From: Saccharospirillum salsuginis
GTDB taxonomy: Bacteria > Pseudomonadota > Gammaproteobacteria > Pseudomonadales > Natronospirillaceae
DNA: 64,000 nucleotides
NCBI RefSeq assembly: GCF_014651855.1
Contig: NZ_BMXR01000004.1
Coordinates: 150,730-214,729 of the forward strand
Reading direction: 5' to 3'
The position numbers and the translations under genes are program-made. Numbering within the stretch: position 1 is the first letter of the stretch; every line of letters starts with the position of its first letter. Positions 22,152 through 31,653 of this stretch are shown here, in pieces. The notes below the pieces were generated by a model that did no database searches, had not been told where the DNA came from, and saw only the letters and a list, made by a program, of their open reading frames with translations.

Positions 22152-22179
22152 AACGCCACCTTCGGGTGGCGTTTTTTTT
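22152..22179 (+). terminator. Terminator of the glutamate dehydrogenase gene
   Basis: AACGCCACC-ttcg-GGTGGCGTT followed by a run of T; a UUCG tetraloop on a 9-bp perfect stem. Confidence 0.95.
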
Positions 22180-22199
22180 GAGGTGCCAGGGTGGGGTTG

Positions 22200-22359
22200 G
22201 GTGCCTTTGGTCAGAGTTGCCTGGGTAGATTTTCCTGCCAATAGCCCGAGACCGATGCAGGGGTATGTCCTTCCGGGGACCGCTGTGAACCCATCCATGG
22301 GCGCTTAACTTCGGCATCCTGCCTCAGATGTCCCCTCCAGGACATACCCCTGCATCGGT
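22200..22359 (+). repeat. ERIC-like hairpin repeat, copy 1
   Basis: The core unit (22251-22359) is bounded by a perfect 21-bp inverted repeat (22251-22271 and 22339-22359). It encloses a central part with CCGCTGTGAACCC, TCCATGGGCGCTTA and TTCGGCATCC. About 50 bases of flank (from GGTGCC at 22200) are also shared with copy 2. It lies in a non-coding gap; short open frames inside it are artefacts of the repeat. Confidence 0.8.
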
Positions 22360-22514
22360 CTCTATCTTGCGTGCCACTAATACAAGCAGCTCGTTTCTGA
22401 ATCGCTGGTTTGAAATAACCTCGAGGCCAGGTATCGGTTAAGACTTTTACTGTCCTGCTCGATGATGTGGAGGCGCAAGAGATGTCTGTCGTAGAAGCTG
22501 CAATTCGAGTGCTC

Positions 22515-22672
22515 GATGCAGGGGTGCGCCCTGGAAGGGGCATCCGAGCCAGGGATGGCGAGGCTAAGCGCCCATGGACGGGTTCACAGCGGCCCCTGGA
22601 AGGGCGCACCCCTGTGTCGGGCACGGGCCATTGGCAGAGAAGCCTACCCAGGCACCTCTGGCCATTGGCACC
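22515..22672 (-). repeat. ERIC-like hairpin repeat, copy 2 (inverted)
   Basis: The reverse complement has the same central part as copy 1 (CCGCTGTGAACCC, TCCATGGGCGCTTA) and the same outer flank ending in GGTGCC. Its closing arms differ (14 bp, 22519-22532 with 22601-22614) yet are perfectly complementary to each other. With copy 1 it forms a large inverted pair around about 150 bases (22360-22514) in which I see nothing else. Confidence 0.8.
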
Positions 22673-22766
22673 AAACCAAACTAGACCAAGCACCGAATCA
22701 TTGCTGTACTTGCCAAGACGTAGACCATCGGCATAATCCACACAGTCAGAGTTCGACTGAGTCGTT

Positions 22767-22991
22767 ATGCCCCAATCGTTGATTGTTGACCTCCACATCG
22801 ATGCCGATGAGTTTCTGCGCCATTATCAGGGCAGCGCCAAACAGGTGGTGTGTACCGCCCGCGACGGTCGCCGGGTCAGGTTTCCCACAGGTATTCTGCA
22901 GCGGTTTGTCAGCCGCAGTGGCATTCATGGCGCCTTTCGCATTGAATTCGACGACAACAACAAGCTTGTCGCCATACAACGAATCGCCTGA
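22767..22991 (+). CDS. DUF2835 protein
   Basis: A 74-residue protein with the DUF2835 pattern: DLHIDADEFLRHYQGSAKQV, DGRRVRFPTGILQRFVS, GIHGAFRIEFDDNNKL. The family is common in marine and soil gammaproteobacteria and its function is unknown. It stands 72 bases before pyrD in the same direction. There is no strong ribosome site; the start is chosen by fit with the family length. Confidence 0.85.
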   Translation: MPQSLIVDLHIDADEFLRHYQGSAKQVVCTARDGRRVRFPTGILQRFVSRSGIHGAFRIEFDDNNKLVAIQRIA

Positions 22992-23063
22992 ACCGGTTTC
23001 CTGGCCGAGAGGCCGGTATTATCTGATATACTGCGCGCCGTTTCCCTGAGGAGCCCCCGAGCC

Positions 23064-24077
23064 ATGTATGACCTCGTGCGCCGCGCACTGTTTACCCTGA
23101 GCCCCGAAACCTCCCACGACTTCAGCCTGGACGGCCTCAGTGGCCTGCAACGTCTGGGGCTGTTGCATTTGTTGCCGCAGCCGCGTGTAGAGGCCCGCAA
23201 AACGGTCTTTGGCATCGAGTTTCCGAATGCCGTGGGTCTGGCGGCCGGTTTGGACAAGAACGCGGATTATCTGGACGCGCTGGGTCAGTTGGGGTTCGGG
23301 TTCATCGAAGTCGGGACGGTGACACCGAAACCGCAACCGGGTAACCCGAAGCCGCGGCTGTTTCGATTGCCGCAGAGCGAAGCGATCATCAATCGGATGG
23401 GGTTCAACAACAAGGGGGTCGATTATCTGGTCGAGCGGGTCAGGAAGGCGAAATATCCCGGTGTGATCGGTATCAACATCGGCAAGAACAAGGTGACGCC
23501 GGAAGAGGACGCCTTGGCGGATTATCTCTATTGCCTCGATCGTGTTTACCCGCACGCCCACTACGTGGTTGTGAATCTGTCATCGCCCAACACGCCGGGA
23601 CTGCGGAACCTGCAGTTCGGGGATGCTCTGAAGGGCTTGCTGGCGGGGTTGAAGTCCCGGCAGGAAACGTTGTCCGAGGAGTGGGGCTACAGGCCTATTC
23701 TGATCAAGATCGCTCCCGATATGACCACCGACGAGATCGAACAGGTAGCCCAGTTGTTCAATGAGTACCGGGTCGATGGCGTGGTGGCGACCAACACCAC
23801 CCTGTCACGCGAACGAGTCGAGGGGCAGGAGCACGCCGAAGAGGCGGGCGGGCTGAGCGGGCGGCCGCTATTCGAGGACTCGACTCGGGTTCTGGAGGCG
23901 TTTCGCGCCCGGTTGAACGATGACATTCCCCTGGTCGGTGTCGGCGGGATCACCTTTGGACAGGATGCGCTGACCAAGATTCAGGCCGGGGCGGATCTGG
24001 TTCAGTTGTACACCGGGTTTATTTACAAGGGGCCGCGTCTGGTGCGCGACTGTGTGGAGAAACTGGCGGAGTTGTAA
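23064..24077 (+). CDS. pyrD: Dihydroorotate dehydrogenase (quinone), class 2
   Basis: PyrD oxidises dihydroorotate to orotate in pyrimidine synthesis and passes electrons to quinone at the membrane. The 337-residue length and the N-terminal helical extension (MYDLVRRALFTLSPETSHDF) mark class 2. FMN- and substrate-binding segments are seen: GLAAGLDKNADYLDALG, TPKPQPGNPKPRLFRLPQ, NRMGFNNKG, VVVNLSSPNTPGLRNLQ (catalytic serine), VATNTTLSRE, GVGGITFGQDA and LVQLYTGFIYKGP. GAGGAG lies before the ATG. As in E. coli and Pseudomonas, rmf and rlmKL are close by. Confidence 0.97.
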   Translation: MYDLVRRALFTLSPETSHDFSLDGLSGLQRLGLLHLLPQPRVEARKTVFGIEFPNAVGLAAGLDKNADYLDALGQLGFGFIEVGTVTPKPQPGNPKPRLFRLPQSEAIINRMGFNNKGVDYLVERVRKAKYPGVIGINIGKNKVTPEEDALADYLYCLDRVYPHAHYVVVNLSSPNTPGLRNLQFGDALKGLLAGLKSRQETLSEEWGYRPILIKIAPDMTTDEIEQVAQLFNEYRVDGVVATNTTLSRERVEGQEHAEEAGGLSGRPLFEDSTRVLEAFRARLNDDIPLVGVGGITFGQDALTKIQAGADLVQLYTGFIYKGPRLVRDCVEKLAEL

Positions 24078-24096
24078 AGGCGGGAGCCGGAAACCA

Positions 24097-24120
24097 TGAA
24101 GCCGGCGGGAGCCGGCTTCA
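24097..24120. terminator. Hairpin between convergent pyrD and rmf
   Basis: TGAAGCCGGC-ggga-GCCGGCTTCA, a perfect 10-bp stem. It has no strong T-run on either strand, so termination would be moderate. Confidence 0.5.
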
Positions 24121-24144
24121 AAGTCTTCAGGCAGTTAAGGTGGG

Positions 24145-24360
24145 TTAATGATGCAGTAACACTTCGTTGATGCGATGTATGCCGCTGACGCCGGTGTAGC
24201 CGTCCCATTGGTCGCTGCGGCCGTCCCGCCAGCCGTTCATCCACTCCTGATGCAATTCGGGTTTACCATCGGGACATAAACTCTTGGATCTGCCTTGTAC
24301 TCCTGCCATGTAGCCTTTTTGGTATGCACGCTCCATACGGTCACGCTTCTGTCGCTTCAT
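24145..24360 (-). CDS. rmf: Ribosome modulation factor
   Basis: RMF converts 70S ribosomes to inactive 100S dimers in stationary phase. The 71-residue protein starts at MKRQKRDRMERAYQKGYMAG (24360, GAGAGG before it); eight upstream codons in the open frame are not part of it. Typical motifs GRSKSLCP and LHQEWMNGWRDGRSDQWDG are present. It is slightly longer than E. coli RMF (55) because of the C-terminal tail TGVSGIHRINEVLLHH. It is divergent from rlmKL, the arrangement seen in related bacteria. Confidence 0.95.
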   Translation of the reverse strand: MKRQKRDRMERAYQKGYMAGVQGRSKSLCPDGKPELHQEWMNGWRDGRSDQWDGYTGVSGIHRINEVLLHH

Positions 24361-24643
24361 AAATAGACCTCTCTTGCAGTCCATGGGGGAAGAACCCGAA
24401 CACTCCAGGCTCGGGTTTATTGAAGCCGGCTTTGGTATTGTTGTATCGAATCATGGCCATCGCTGTCGATGAACAAATCAGTCTAAAAAGGACCGGCTTT
24501 AGGTTGGGTTGTAATAAAATGGACTTAAAACGCATTGAAGCCCGGCATGGCGGCGTTCCAACGGCCTTGCAATAACCCTGTTCGAGCGTTTTTAGATCAC
24601 TCGGTCAGAATTAACGTATTTTATATAGAGAATTTGTCTAACG

Positions 24644-26791
24644 ATGTCCTCCAATCTTCATACGGAAACCGACCTCGATGTCTGGGTGACCTGCCCGAAC
24701 GGTTTTCACGGCCTGCTCAAGCGGGAAATCGCCGATCTGACCGGCCAGACACCCGCCGACTGGTCGCAGGGGGTCAGCGTCCGTGGCGAACTGGATATCG
24801 CGTACCGGCTCTGCTTGTGGAGCCGACTGGCCAATCGAGTGTATCTCGGTCTAGGCCAAAGCTCGGAGGTCAGTGTCGACGGCCTGAGGGAGTTGGTCGA
24901 AAGCGTGGCCTGGGATGCGCATCTGCGGCCGAGCGGAACCTTGCGAGTGGATTTCCACGGTCGCATGGACGGCATCGACGATGCCCGCTACGGCGGACAA
25001 AAGGTAAAGGACTTCATTGTCGATCAGTTCCGGGACCGGCACGGCGTCCGCCCCAATGTGGATCGCGATAATCCGGATGTGACCGTTTATGTTCAGGTCC
25101 GCCGCAAACGCATCGATCTGGGCATCGATCTGTCCGGAGATTCGTTGCATCGACGCGGGTATCGTCAGGCCACCGGCCCGGCCCCCCTGAAGGAAAATCT
25201 GGCCGCGGCGGTGTTGATGGCCGCGGATTGGCCCGAGCGGGTACGGGACGGACAGGCGTTTATCGACCCCTTGTGCGGCTCCGGCACCCTGGTGGTCGAG
25301 GCCGCCATGATCGCCGCCGATATTGCACCCGGCCTGTTGCGCAAGCGGTTCGGCTTCGAGCAGTGGCTGGGGCACGACCGGTCGCTGTGGAACGATTTGG
25401 TGAGCGAAGCCCGTCAACGTCGCCAGACCGGCGAAGCCTCCATGCCCCCGGTGCTGGGCTACGATGCCGACGGCGGAGTGGTTGCGCGGGCTAACGAGAC
25501 GCTGGAGCGTCTGGGGCTCTATCGGCAGGCGCGGTGCTACCACAAACCACTGGACCAGTGGACCCGTCCCACCCATCTGACGCTGAAACCGGGATTAGTG
25601 GTCTCCAACCCGCCTTACGGCGAGCGTCTCGGCAACAAGCCGGAACTGCTGGCGCTGTATCGACGCATCGGGGACCTGTTCCGCAATGAGTTGTCGGATT
25701 GGACCCTGGGCCTGCTCACATCGGATGCGGTTCTCGCCCGGGAAACCGGTCTGCGGGCCGGTGAAAAGCACCGGTTCTTCAACGGTCGGATCGAAACCCA
25801 TCTGTATGTGTTCACCCCCGGTGAACGAGCCGCCGAGCCGTCGCCCGCCCAGACCGAACAGGACGAAGCGCTGCGCAACCGGCTGCGAAAGAACCTGAAA
25901 CAGCGCCGGAAATGGCTGAAGAAGCAGGACATCGAGGCGTATCGGCTGTACGACGCGGACCTGCCGGAATTCGCCATCGCTGTAGACGTTTATGGCGACG
26001 CGCTGCATGTTCAGGAGTACGCGCCGCCCAAAGACATCCCCGAGGACAAGGCGCGCCAGCGGTTACTGCACGCCATGGCCGTGCTGGCCGAGGTGACCGG
26101 TATCCCGGTCGAGCGCATCGAGCTGAAGCAGCGCCAACGCCAGAAAGGCCGTCAGCAATACGAGCGACAGTCCGAAAGTGGCGAATTCTTCACGATTCGG
26201 GAAGAGGGCGTGCGCTTGCGGGTGAACCTGAAGGACTATCTGGATACCGGTGTTTTTCTGGATCACCGCCCGACCCGGACCTGGATCCAGAAACAGGCCG
26301 GCGGCCGCAGCGTGCTGAACCTGTTTTGCTATACCGGCGCGGCCACGGCGCATGCCTATGTCGGACAGGCGGCCAGTACCACCAGTGTGGACCTGTCCCG
26401 GACCTATCTGAATTGGGCCCGGGAAAACCTTCGACTCAATGGCGGCAAGCCCGATCACCAGCACCGTTTTATTCAGGCGGATTGTCTGAAGTGGTTGCGG
26501 GAGAATACCGAGCGCTTTGATCTGATCTTTATGGATCCGCCGACCTTCAGCAATTCGTCCCGCATGACCGATACCCTGGATATCCAGCGCGACCATGTTG
26601 AGTTGATCGAACAGGCGATGCGGTCGCTCAACCCGGATGGCGTTCTGGTCTTTTCGAACAATTTCCGGAAGTTCAAACTGGACGAGTCGTTGATCGAGCG
26701 GTACCAGGTCAAGGACGTCACCCACCTGAGCGTGCCGGAAGACTTCAAGCGAAAACGCCCCCACCAGTGCTGGCACCTGCGGCACCGCTGA
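24644..26791 (+). CDS. rlmL: 23S rRNA m2G2445/m7G2069 methyltransferase, fused
   Basis: A bifunctional rRNA methyltransferase (RlmKL) of 715 residues. The N-terminal half has a THUMP domain and an m2G methyltransferase with FIDPLCGSGTLVVEAAMIA and catalytic NPPYGERLG near residue 322. The C-terminal half has a second Rossmann fold (VLNLFCYTGAATAHAYVG) with DPPTFSNSSRM near 630 for m7G formation. Both activities act on the peptidyl-transferase region of 23S rRNA during 50S assembly. It shares its upstream region (259 bases, otherwise unremarkable) with rmf. Confidence 0.96.
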   Translation: MSSNLHTETDLDVWVTCPNGFHGLLKREIADLTGQTPADWSQGVSVRGELDIAYRLCLWSRLANRVYLGLGQSSEVSVDGLRELVESVAWDAHLRPSGTLRVDFHGRMDGIDDARYGGQKVKDFIVDQFRDRHGVRPNVDRDNPDVTVYVQVRRKRIDLGIDLSGDSLHRRGYRQATGPAPLKENLAAAVLMAADWPERVRDGQAFIDPLCGSGTLVVEAAMIAADIAPGLLRKRFGFEQWLGHDRSLWNDLVSEARQRRQTGEASMPPVLGYDADGGVVARANETLERLGLYRQARCYHKPLDQWTRPTHLTLKPGLVVSNPPYGERLGNKPELLALYRRIGDLFRNELSDWTLGLLTSDAVLARETGLRAGEKHRFFNGRIETHLYVFTPGERAAEPSPAQTEQDEALRNRLRKNLKQRRKWLKKQDIEAYRLYDADLPEFAIAVDVYGDALHVQEYAPPKDIPEDKARQRLLHAMAVLAEVTGIPVERIELKQRQRQKGRQQYERQSESGEFFTIREEGVRLRVNLKDYLDTGVFLDHRPTRTWIQKQAGGRSVLNLFCYTGAATAHAYVGQAASTTSVDLSRTYLNWARENLRLNGGKPDHQHRFIQADCLKWLRENTERFDLIFMDPPTFSNSSRMTDTLDIQRDHVELIEQAMRSLNPDGVLVFSNNFRKFKLDESLIERYQVKDVTHLSVPEDFKRKRPHQCWHLRHR

Positions 26792-26803
26792 TTTGCCGGT
26801 TTT

Positions 26804-27907
26804 TCAGCGCGGTTGCCGGCACCGCAGAACCACGAACTTGGGGTGTCGGGACACCACCCCGACATCGCCGAACCAGTGCTTCAGGCGGCGGTGATAGTCC
26901 AGGTGCCGGTTGCCGACCATCCAGAACTCGCCGGTCGGCGCCAGTGCATCGTGTGCTTGCTGAAACAGGGTGTCGGCGATGTCATCGGTCAGCGTTGTCT
27001 GCTGGTGAAAGGGCGGGTTGCAGAGAATCAGCGGTAACTCAGGCAGGTCCAGCCCGTTCAGACCGTGGTTCCGAATCACCTCGACGTTTTGGCTCAGGCC
27101 GTTTTCCCGGGCGGTATCCCGTGCCGAGGCAACCGCCTGGGCGCTCTCATCGACCAGGAAAACGCGCGCCTGCGGATGTGAATGCAGATAACTCAGCCCC
27201 AGAATGCCATTGCCGCACCCCAAGTCCAGTATGGTATCGACCTTGGGCAGTTCACCGAAATACTGCAGAAAGGCCAGGGCGCCCGGATCCGCGCTGGATT
27301 CGCTGAAACTGCCCGGGTGATTCACCAGCGTCAGGCCGTTAGGGCTCCGGTACTGTTTGGGCGTGGGCGGTTGAACCGAGGGGATCGGTTCGCGCAGTTC
27401 GACACACCGCGCCTTCTTCACGGCGCAACCCGGATGAATGTCCCGGAAGTAGCGGGCCATGGTGTTTTGGTGCCCCCGGCTCAGGTGCTTTACCATGCCC
27501 AGAACATAGAGACGACCATCGGCTCTCAACCGCGGCGCCAGATGGGCCAGTTGCCACTCGAACAGCGCCAGTGATTTGGGCGCCTGGAGCAGAATGCCGT
27601 CGTAGTCATCCGCCAGGTCCTCCGGCGAGGTTACGACCGGAGGAGGGGGTGTCACATTGGCCCTGCAGTTTTCCAGCAGCGCTTTTTCGGCCATGGCACT
27701 GTCGCTCCACCATGCCCGGACCCGGTCGCCGAGTGCTACGGCGAGGGCGCCAAAGGCGTCGTTGACGAGCAACAGAGTTTCAGGGGCTTCGGAATCCTCG
27801 GCCAGTCGGGAGAGCGCGAGTTCATCCGCGGCGTTCCAGGCCTGCAGTTTGGGGGCGGGCGGTACACGGGTCAGGTTGAGAGAGGCGAATACGGAATCGG
27901 TCGTCAT
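26804..27907 (-). CDS. rlmG: 23S rRNA m2G1835 methyltransferase
   Basis: A 367-residue protein built of two methyltransferase-like domains, the first degenerate. The active C-terminal one has [16 protein letters not shown] for SAM and [17 protein letters not shown] as catalytic NPPF motif. RlmG and RsmC share this plan. I choose RlmG from the segments [36 protein letters not shown] and [18 protein letters not shown]. It is convergent with rlmKL and only 12 bases away, and divergent from yjbQ. Confidence 0.85.
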   Translation of the reverse strand: MTTDSVFASLNLTRVPPAPKLQAWNAADELALSRLAEDSEAPETLLLVNDAFGALAVALGDRVRAWWSDSAMAEKALLENCRANVTPPPPVVTSPEDLADDYDGILLQAPKSLALFEWQLAHLAPRLRADGRLYVLGMVKHLSRGHQNTMARYFRDIHPGCAVKKARCVELREPIPSVQPPTPKQYRSPNGLTLVNHPGSFSESSADPGALAFLQYFGELPKVDTILDLGCGNGILGLSYLHSHPQARVFLVDESAQAVASARDTARENGLSQNVEVIRNHGLNGLDLPELPLILCNPPFHQQTTLTDDIADTLFQQAHDALAPTGEFWMVGNRHLDYHRRLKHWFGDVGVVSRHPKFVVLRCRQPR

Positions 27908-27931
27908 TTAACGGTTTCAGTGAGGTTTCTT

Positions 27932-28354
27932 ATGTGGGTTCAGCATACCATTAAACTGCATGCGCGCAGTCGCGGCTTTCACCTGATCACCGACGACGTT
28001 CTGGCCGGTGTGCCGGAGCTCAAGAGCGTTCGGGTTGGTCTGTTGCATCTGTGGCTGCAACACACCTCGGCGTCGCTGACGGTGAACGAGAACGCCGATC
28101 CCAGTGTTCGGACGGATTTCGAGACGGTCTTCAACAGTCTGGTGCGGGAGGATCGGACCGATCTGGAACACACCATGGAAGGACCGGACGATCTACCGGC
28201 GCACATCAAATCCTCTCTGCTCGGCGTCTCGATCTACCTGCCGGTGCGGGACGGTCGTCTCGCCCTGGGCACCTGGCAGGGGATCTATCTGGGCGAACAC
28301 CGCAATCGGGCCTCTTCCCGCTCGATCATCGCGACGCTGCAGGGCGAGGGCTGA
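27932..28354 (+). CDS. yjbQ: YjbQ family (UPF0047) protein
   Basis: From the ATG at 27932 (TGAGG seven bases before; a GTG at 27920 is less likely) the protein has 140 residues. Family signatures: [39 protein letters not shown] and [12 protein letters not shown]. The histidines form a metal site. Some members show weak thiamin-phosphate synthase activity, but the true role is uncertain. The gene ends just before the convergent trmA. Confidence 0.9.
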   Translation: MWVQHTIKLHARSRGFHLITDDVLAGVPELKSVRVGLLHLWLQHTSASLTVNENADPSVRTDFETVFNSLVREDRTDLEHTMEGPDDLPAHIKSSLLGVSIYLPVRDGRLALGTWQGIYLGEHRNRASSRSIIATLQGEG

Positions 28355-28361
28355 ATCGCCT

Positions 28362-29447
28362 TCAGACCCGACTCAGCACCAGGCCGGCTTCCATATGGTG
28401 CGTGTAGGGGAATTGATCGAACAGCGCCGCCGCCTCGATGCGGTAGTCGGAACCCAGTGCCCGGACATTGGCGGCCAGGGTCTCCGGATTGCAGGAGATA
28501 TAAACGATGCGATCGAAGTGGCGGGCCAGTGCCAGGGTGTCGTCGTCCAGCCCGGCCCGGGGCGGATCGACCAGCAGGGTGGTGAAGTCGTAGTCTTCGA
28601 CACCCCATTCACGCAACCGCCGTGACTGGGTTCGACCGAGCCAGGCATTGGCGAAGTCCTCGCTCGACATCCGGGCGATGCGCAGGTTGTCGACGCCGTT
28701 CGCCTCGATGTTGTGCTGGGCGCTGTTGACCGAGACCCGGGAAATTTCCGTGCCGAGTGCCTTGCGGAAGTGGCCCGCCAACGGAATGGAGAAATTACCG
28801 TTGCCGCAGTACAACTCCAGCAGATCGCCCCGGCTGCCCTCTGTGTGGCGTTGGGCCCAGCCCACCATCTGCTCGCACACACCGGCGTTGGGCTGGGTGA
28901 AGGAGTTCTCGTACTGGCGAAAGCGATAGCGCCGGCCGTTGATCTCCAGCGTCTCGTTCACATAGTCGCGGGACAACACCAACCGCTGTTTGCGGGCCCG
29001 GCCGATCACCGGGAAACCCCAGACCTCCTGCCAGTGACGACCCCGCTCCTCCCAGGCCTCATCCAGCTTCTTGTGGTAAATCAGGGTGATCAGGGCGTCG
29101 CCTTCCTGAGTGGTCAGGAATTCGACCTGAAACAGTCGACGCCGCAATTGGTCATCCTGATGAACCGCGTCCCGGACCCGACCCATCAGGTCGTTGATCA
29201 AGCGGCTGCCAACCGGAAACTCATCGACCCGAATAGGCTTCTTGGGCTCGGCCGGATTGAACATGGCGTACCAGGATTCATCGCCGTCATGCCACAGCTT
29301 GAATTCCGCCCGCATGCGGTAATGTTCCGGCCGTGAGGGGTAGACATCGACCTCGGGCAGCGTTTCCGGATCAAACAAGTCCCGCAAGGCAATCAGCTTG
29401 TCGTGCAGTTGTTGATCGTATTGATCGGGGTTGAATGGAAAGGGCAT
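28362..29447 (-). CDS. trmA: tRNA (uracil-5-)-methyltransferase
   Basis: TrmA makes the ribothymidine at position 54 of tRNA. Start MPFPFNPDQYDQQLHDKL at 29447 gives 361 residues, close to E. coli TrmA; an upstream extension of the open frame is not conserved-looking. Motifs: YRMRAEFKLWHDGDESWY, ENSFTQPNAGVCEQM, SAM-binding LLELYCGNGNFSIPLA, VDPPRAGLDDDT, nucleophile cysteine in YISCNPETL, and the general-base glutamate in DQFPYTHHMEAG. Confidence 0.97.
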   Translation of the reverse strand: MPFPFNPDQYDQQLHDKLIALRDLFDPETLPEVDVYPSRPEHYRMRAEFKLWHDGDESWYAMFNPAEPKKPIRVDEFPVGSRLINDLMGRVRDAVHQDDQLRRRLFQVEFLTTQEGDALITLIYHKKLDEAWEERGRHWQEVWGFPVIGRARKQRLVLSRDYVNETLEINGRRYRFRQYENSFTQPNAGVCEQMVGWAQRHTEGSRGDLLELYCGNGNFSIPLAGHFRKALGTEISRVSVNSAQHNIEANGVDNLRIARMSSEDFANAWLGRTQSRRLREWGVEDYDFTTLLVDPPRAGLDDDTLALARHFDRIVYISCNPETLAANVRALGSDYRIEAAALFDQFPYTHHMEAGLVLSRV

Positions 29448-29606
29448 AAGGACACCTGTGAGATTCAGGAGGCGCATTTTAGGCATCGTGTCGCCATCGG
29501 CCAACTTATACCGTTATCTAACCCGATGCCATCCGGTGGCTGTGTTCTTTATCCGGAACCGCTATAATCTGCGGCCCTCAAATCAGGTCCGCATAGAGGT
29601 TCCCGT

Positions 29607-30227
29607 TTGGACTCCACCGCTCTCAACGACATGCTCGGCGACATCCCCGAATTCCTGGGCAACCGCACGCCCATGGCGTGGATTGAAAAAGCCTTGAACG
29701 AACAGGACATTCTGCTGATCGATCATGCCCAGTGCGAGAAAAAGGCCGCATCCACGGCTCTGTCGATGATGTACAAGTACGTCGATCGTCGGGAACTGCT
29801 GGCCAAAATGAGTAAGCTGGCGCGGGAAGAACTGGTGCATTTCGATCAGGTTTTAAAGCTTATGGACGCACGCGGTCTGACGTACCGGCACTTGTCCGCC
29901 GGGCGCTATGCCGGCGCATTGCATGAGTTGGTTCGGGGTGGGGAGCCTCAGCGGCTGATCGACCGCTTGATTCTGGGTGCTTTCGTCGAAGCCCGCTCCT
30001 GCGAGCGTTTTGCCGCCCTGGTACCGCATCTGGACGAGGAGCTGGCCCGGTTCTACCAGTCCCTGCTCAAGAGTGAAGCACGACACTACAAGGATTACCT
30101 GGGTTTGGCCCGGCAATACGCCGAAGAACCGATTGAACCCAGGGTTCAGGCGTTCCGGGAAAAAGAAGCCGAACTGATCGAAACGCCGGACGACATCTTC
30201 CGTTTCCACAGCGGTGTACCCGCGTAG
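29607..30227 (+). CDS. miaE: tRNA-(ms2io6A) hydroxylase
   Basis: MiaE hydroxylates the isopentenyl group of ms2i6A37 in tRNAs reading U-starting codons, using a diiron centre. The 206-residue protein has the ferritin-like ligands in DHAQCEKKAASTAL, AREELVHFDQVLKLM, EARSCERFAAL and SEARHYKDYLGLA. It starts with TTG (AGAGG before it); TATAAT at about 29565 may be the -10 box. Its stop codon TAG lies within the first bases of a dispersed repeat (30224-30245). It fits the cluster of RNA-modification genes before it. Confidence 0.94.
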   Translation: MDSTALNDMLGDIPEFLGNRTPMAWIEKALNEQDILLIDHAQCEKKAASTALSMMYKYVDRRELLAKMSKLAREELVHFDQVLKLMDARGLTYRHLSAGRYAGALHELVRGGEPQRLIDRLILGAFVEARSCERFAALVPHLDEELARFYQSLLKSEARHYKDYLGLARQYAEEPIEPRVQAFREKEAELIETPDDIFRFHSGVPA

Positions 30228-30347
30228 GGTGGGCACGGCCCACCAAGGTAGAACTACAAACCACTAAAACGCGCGAATGACCAATCAGACGGCTTGGGCC
30301 TGGAACTTGGTCGAATTTACAGTGCTGGTGGGCCGTGCCCACCCTAC
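30224..30347. repeat. Inverted pair of 22-bp GTAGGGTGGGCA repeats
   Basis: 30224-30245 and 30326-30347 are exact reverse complements (GTAGGGTGGGCACGG then CCCACCA). About 80 bases lie between. The unit itself is partly palindromic (GTGGGC...GCCCAC). A further copy with one change stands at 62726-62747. This is the layout of REP-doublets that are spread by RAYT-type transposases; no such gene is in the window. Confidence 0.85.
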
Positions 30348-30400
30348 GATCTCCCATAGAATAAGCTTCGATTTGCTTCAGCCTACGGATTGAAACGTAC

Positions 30401-31138
30401 TTAATCGATCCGAAAACGCTCCAGCACGGGTTCCGCGTCGTCAAACCGAATGCACCAGCCGTGGTCGTGCCAGTCGCCCAACACCAACCGATCGGCTTTC
30501 GATCCGTCGTCCAGCCAATGCTCATGCCAATCGGCCATATGTGTATGGCCATGAATCAGACCGCGAACGCCCTGCGTTTCCAGTAACCGAACCACCGCGG
30601 TATCGTTCACATCCACATAGGGATTGGCGTCGGCACGATGACGGTTCTGGCTGCTGGCCCGCAGTCGCTCCGCCAGGCGGATCCGGAGGCCTTTGGGTAA
30701 TCGACGCAGAGTCCCCAGCACCAGTGGATGACGAATCACCCGCCGAAAACGCTGATAACCGACATCGTCGGTGCACAGGGCGTCGCCATGGCTGAGCAGC
30801 CAGTCCCGTCCGGCCAGTCGAACCCGACTCGGATCGTCGAGCAAGGTGGCGCCGCAACGGCCCGCGAAGTCGTGTCCCAGTGCGAAATCCCGGTTGCCGA
30901 CCATCAGGAAAATGGAACAGTCTCGGGACAGTCGCTTTAGCCGATCGGCCACGTCGAGGTGAAACGCAGAGGCGGCGTCGTCGCCGACCCAATATTCGAA
31001 AAAATCCCCCAGAATGAACAGGGCGGGGTAGTGGGAGGCGCTGTGGTCGAGAAATTCGAAAAACGCCCGGTTGATGGCCGGGCGTGTGTCACACAGGTGC
31101 AGATCCGAAATCAGGATCGCACGGTCGAATGAGAGCAT
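30401..31138 (-). CDS. lpxH: UDP-2,3-diacylglucosamine diphosphatase
   Basis: LpxH hydrolyses UDP-2,3-diacylglucosamine to lipid X in lipid A synthesis on the inner face of the membrane. The 245-residue metallophosphoesterase shows every metal-binding motif: ISDLHLCD, GDFFEYWVGDD, VGNRDFALG, LSHGDALCTDD and GHTHMADWHEH. It is last gene of the folD-ppiB-lpxH run, with only 4 bases between it and ppiB, so they are surely co-transcribed. Confidence 0.95.
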   Translation of the reverse strand: MLSFDRAILISDLHLCDTRPAINRAFFEFLDHSASHYPALFILGDFFEYWVGDDAASAFHLDVADRLKRLSRDCSIFLMVGNRDFALGHDFAGRCGATLLDDPSRVRLAGRDWLLSHGDALCTDDVGYQRFRRVIRHPLVLGTLRRLPKGLRIRLAERLRASSQNRHRADANPYVDVNDTAVVRLLETQGVRGLIHGHTHMADWHEHWLDDGSKADRLVLGDWHDHGWCIRFDDAEPVLERFRID

Positions 31139-31142
31139 GGGC

Positions 31143-31640
31143 TCAGTCCAGGATTTCCGCTTTCTGGATGATCACGTCTTCGGTGGGAACGTCCTGATGA
31201 CCGGCCTTGAATGTGGTCGGTAGGGCCTTGATGCGGTTCACGACGTCCATGCCGTCGGTGACCTCACCAAAAACACAGTAACCCCAGCCATCGGCGGTTT
31301 CGGATTTGAAATCCAGAAAGCTGTTGTCGGCCACATTGATGAAAAACTGGGCCGTGGCGGAATGCGGATCCATGGTCCGGGCCATGGCGATGGCGCCGAC
31401 AGTGTTTTTCAGGCCGTTGTTGGCTTCATTGTCGATGGGTGCGCGGGTCGGGCGCTGAACCATACCCGGTTCAAAACCACCGCCCTGAACCATGAAGCCG
31501 TTGATGACCCGGTGGAAAATCAGACCGTCATAGAAGCCGGCCTTGACGTATTCGGCGAAATTCTCACTGGTCTTGGGGGCGTTTTCGGTGTCCAGTTTCA
31601 GGGTGATGTCACCCAGGTTGGTGTTTAACAATACGTTCAC
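31143..31640 (-). CDS. ppiB: Peptidyl-prolyl cis-trans isomerase B (cyclophilin)
   Basis: A 165-residue cytoplasmic cyclophilin. It has no signal peptide ([20 protein letters not shown]). The active-site regions are [34 protein letters not shown] and [13 protein letters not shown], with the conserved tryptophan in [11 protein letters not shown]. It stands between folD and lpxH; cysS, its frequent neighbour in Pseudomonas, is not here. Confidence 0.95.
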   Translation of the reverse strand: MNVLLNTNLGDITLKLDTENAPKTSENFAEYVKAGFYDGLIFHRVINGFMVQGGGFEPGMVQRPTRAPIDNEANNGLKNTVGAIAMARTMDPHSATAQFFINVADNSFLDFKSETADGWGYCVFGEVTDGMDVVNRIKALPTTFKAGHQDVPTEDVIIQKAEILD

Positions 31641-31653
31641 GGACTTTCCTCGA

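Noticed and set aside
22132..22798. Several frames of 60 to 195 codons between the glutamate dehydrogenase and DUF2835 genes
   Set aside because: They follow the hairpin repeats (the same peptide pieces recur in both orientations and at 50.4 kb), which makes them translations of a repeat and not genes.
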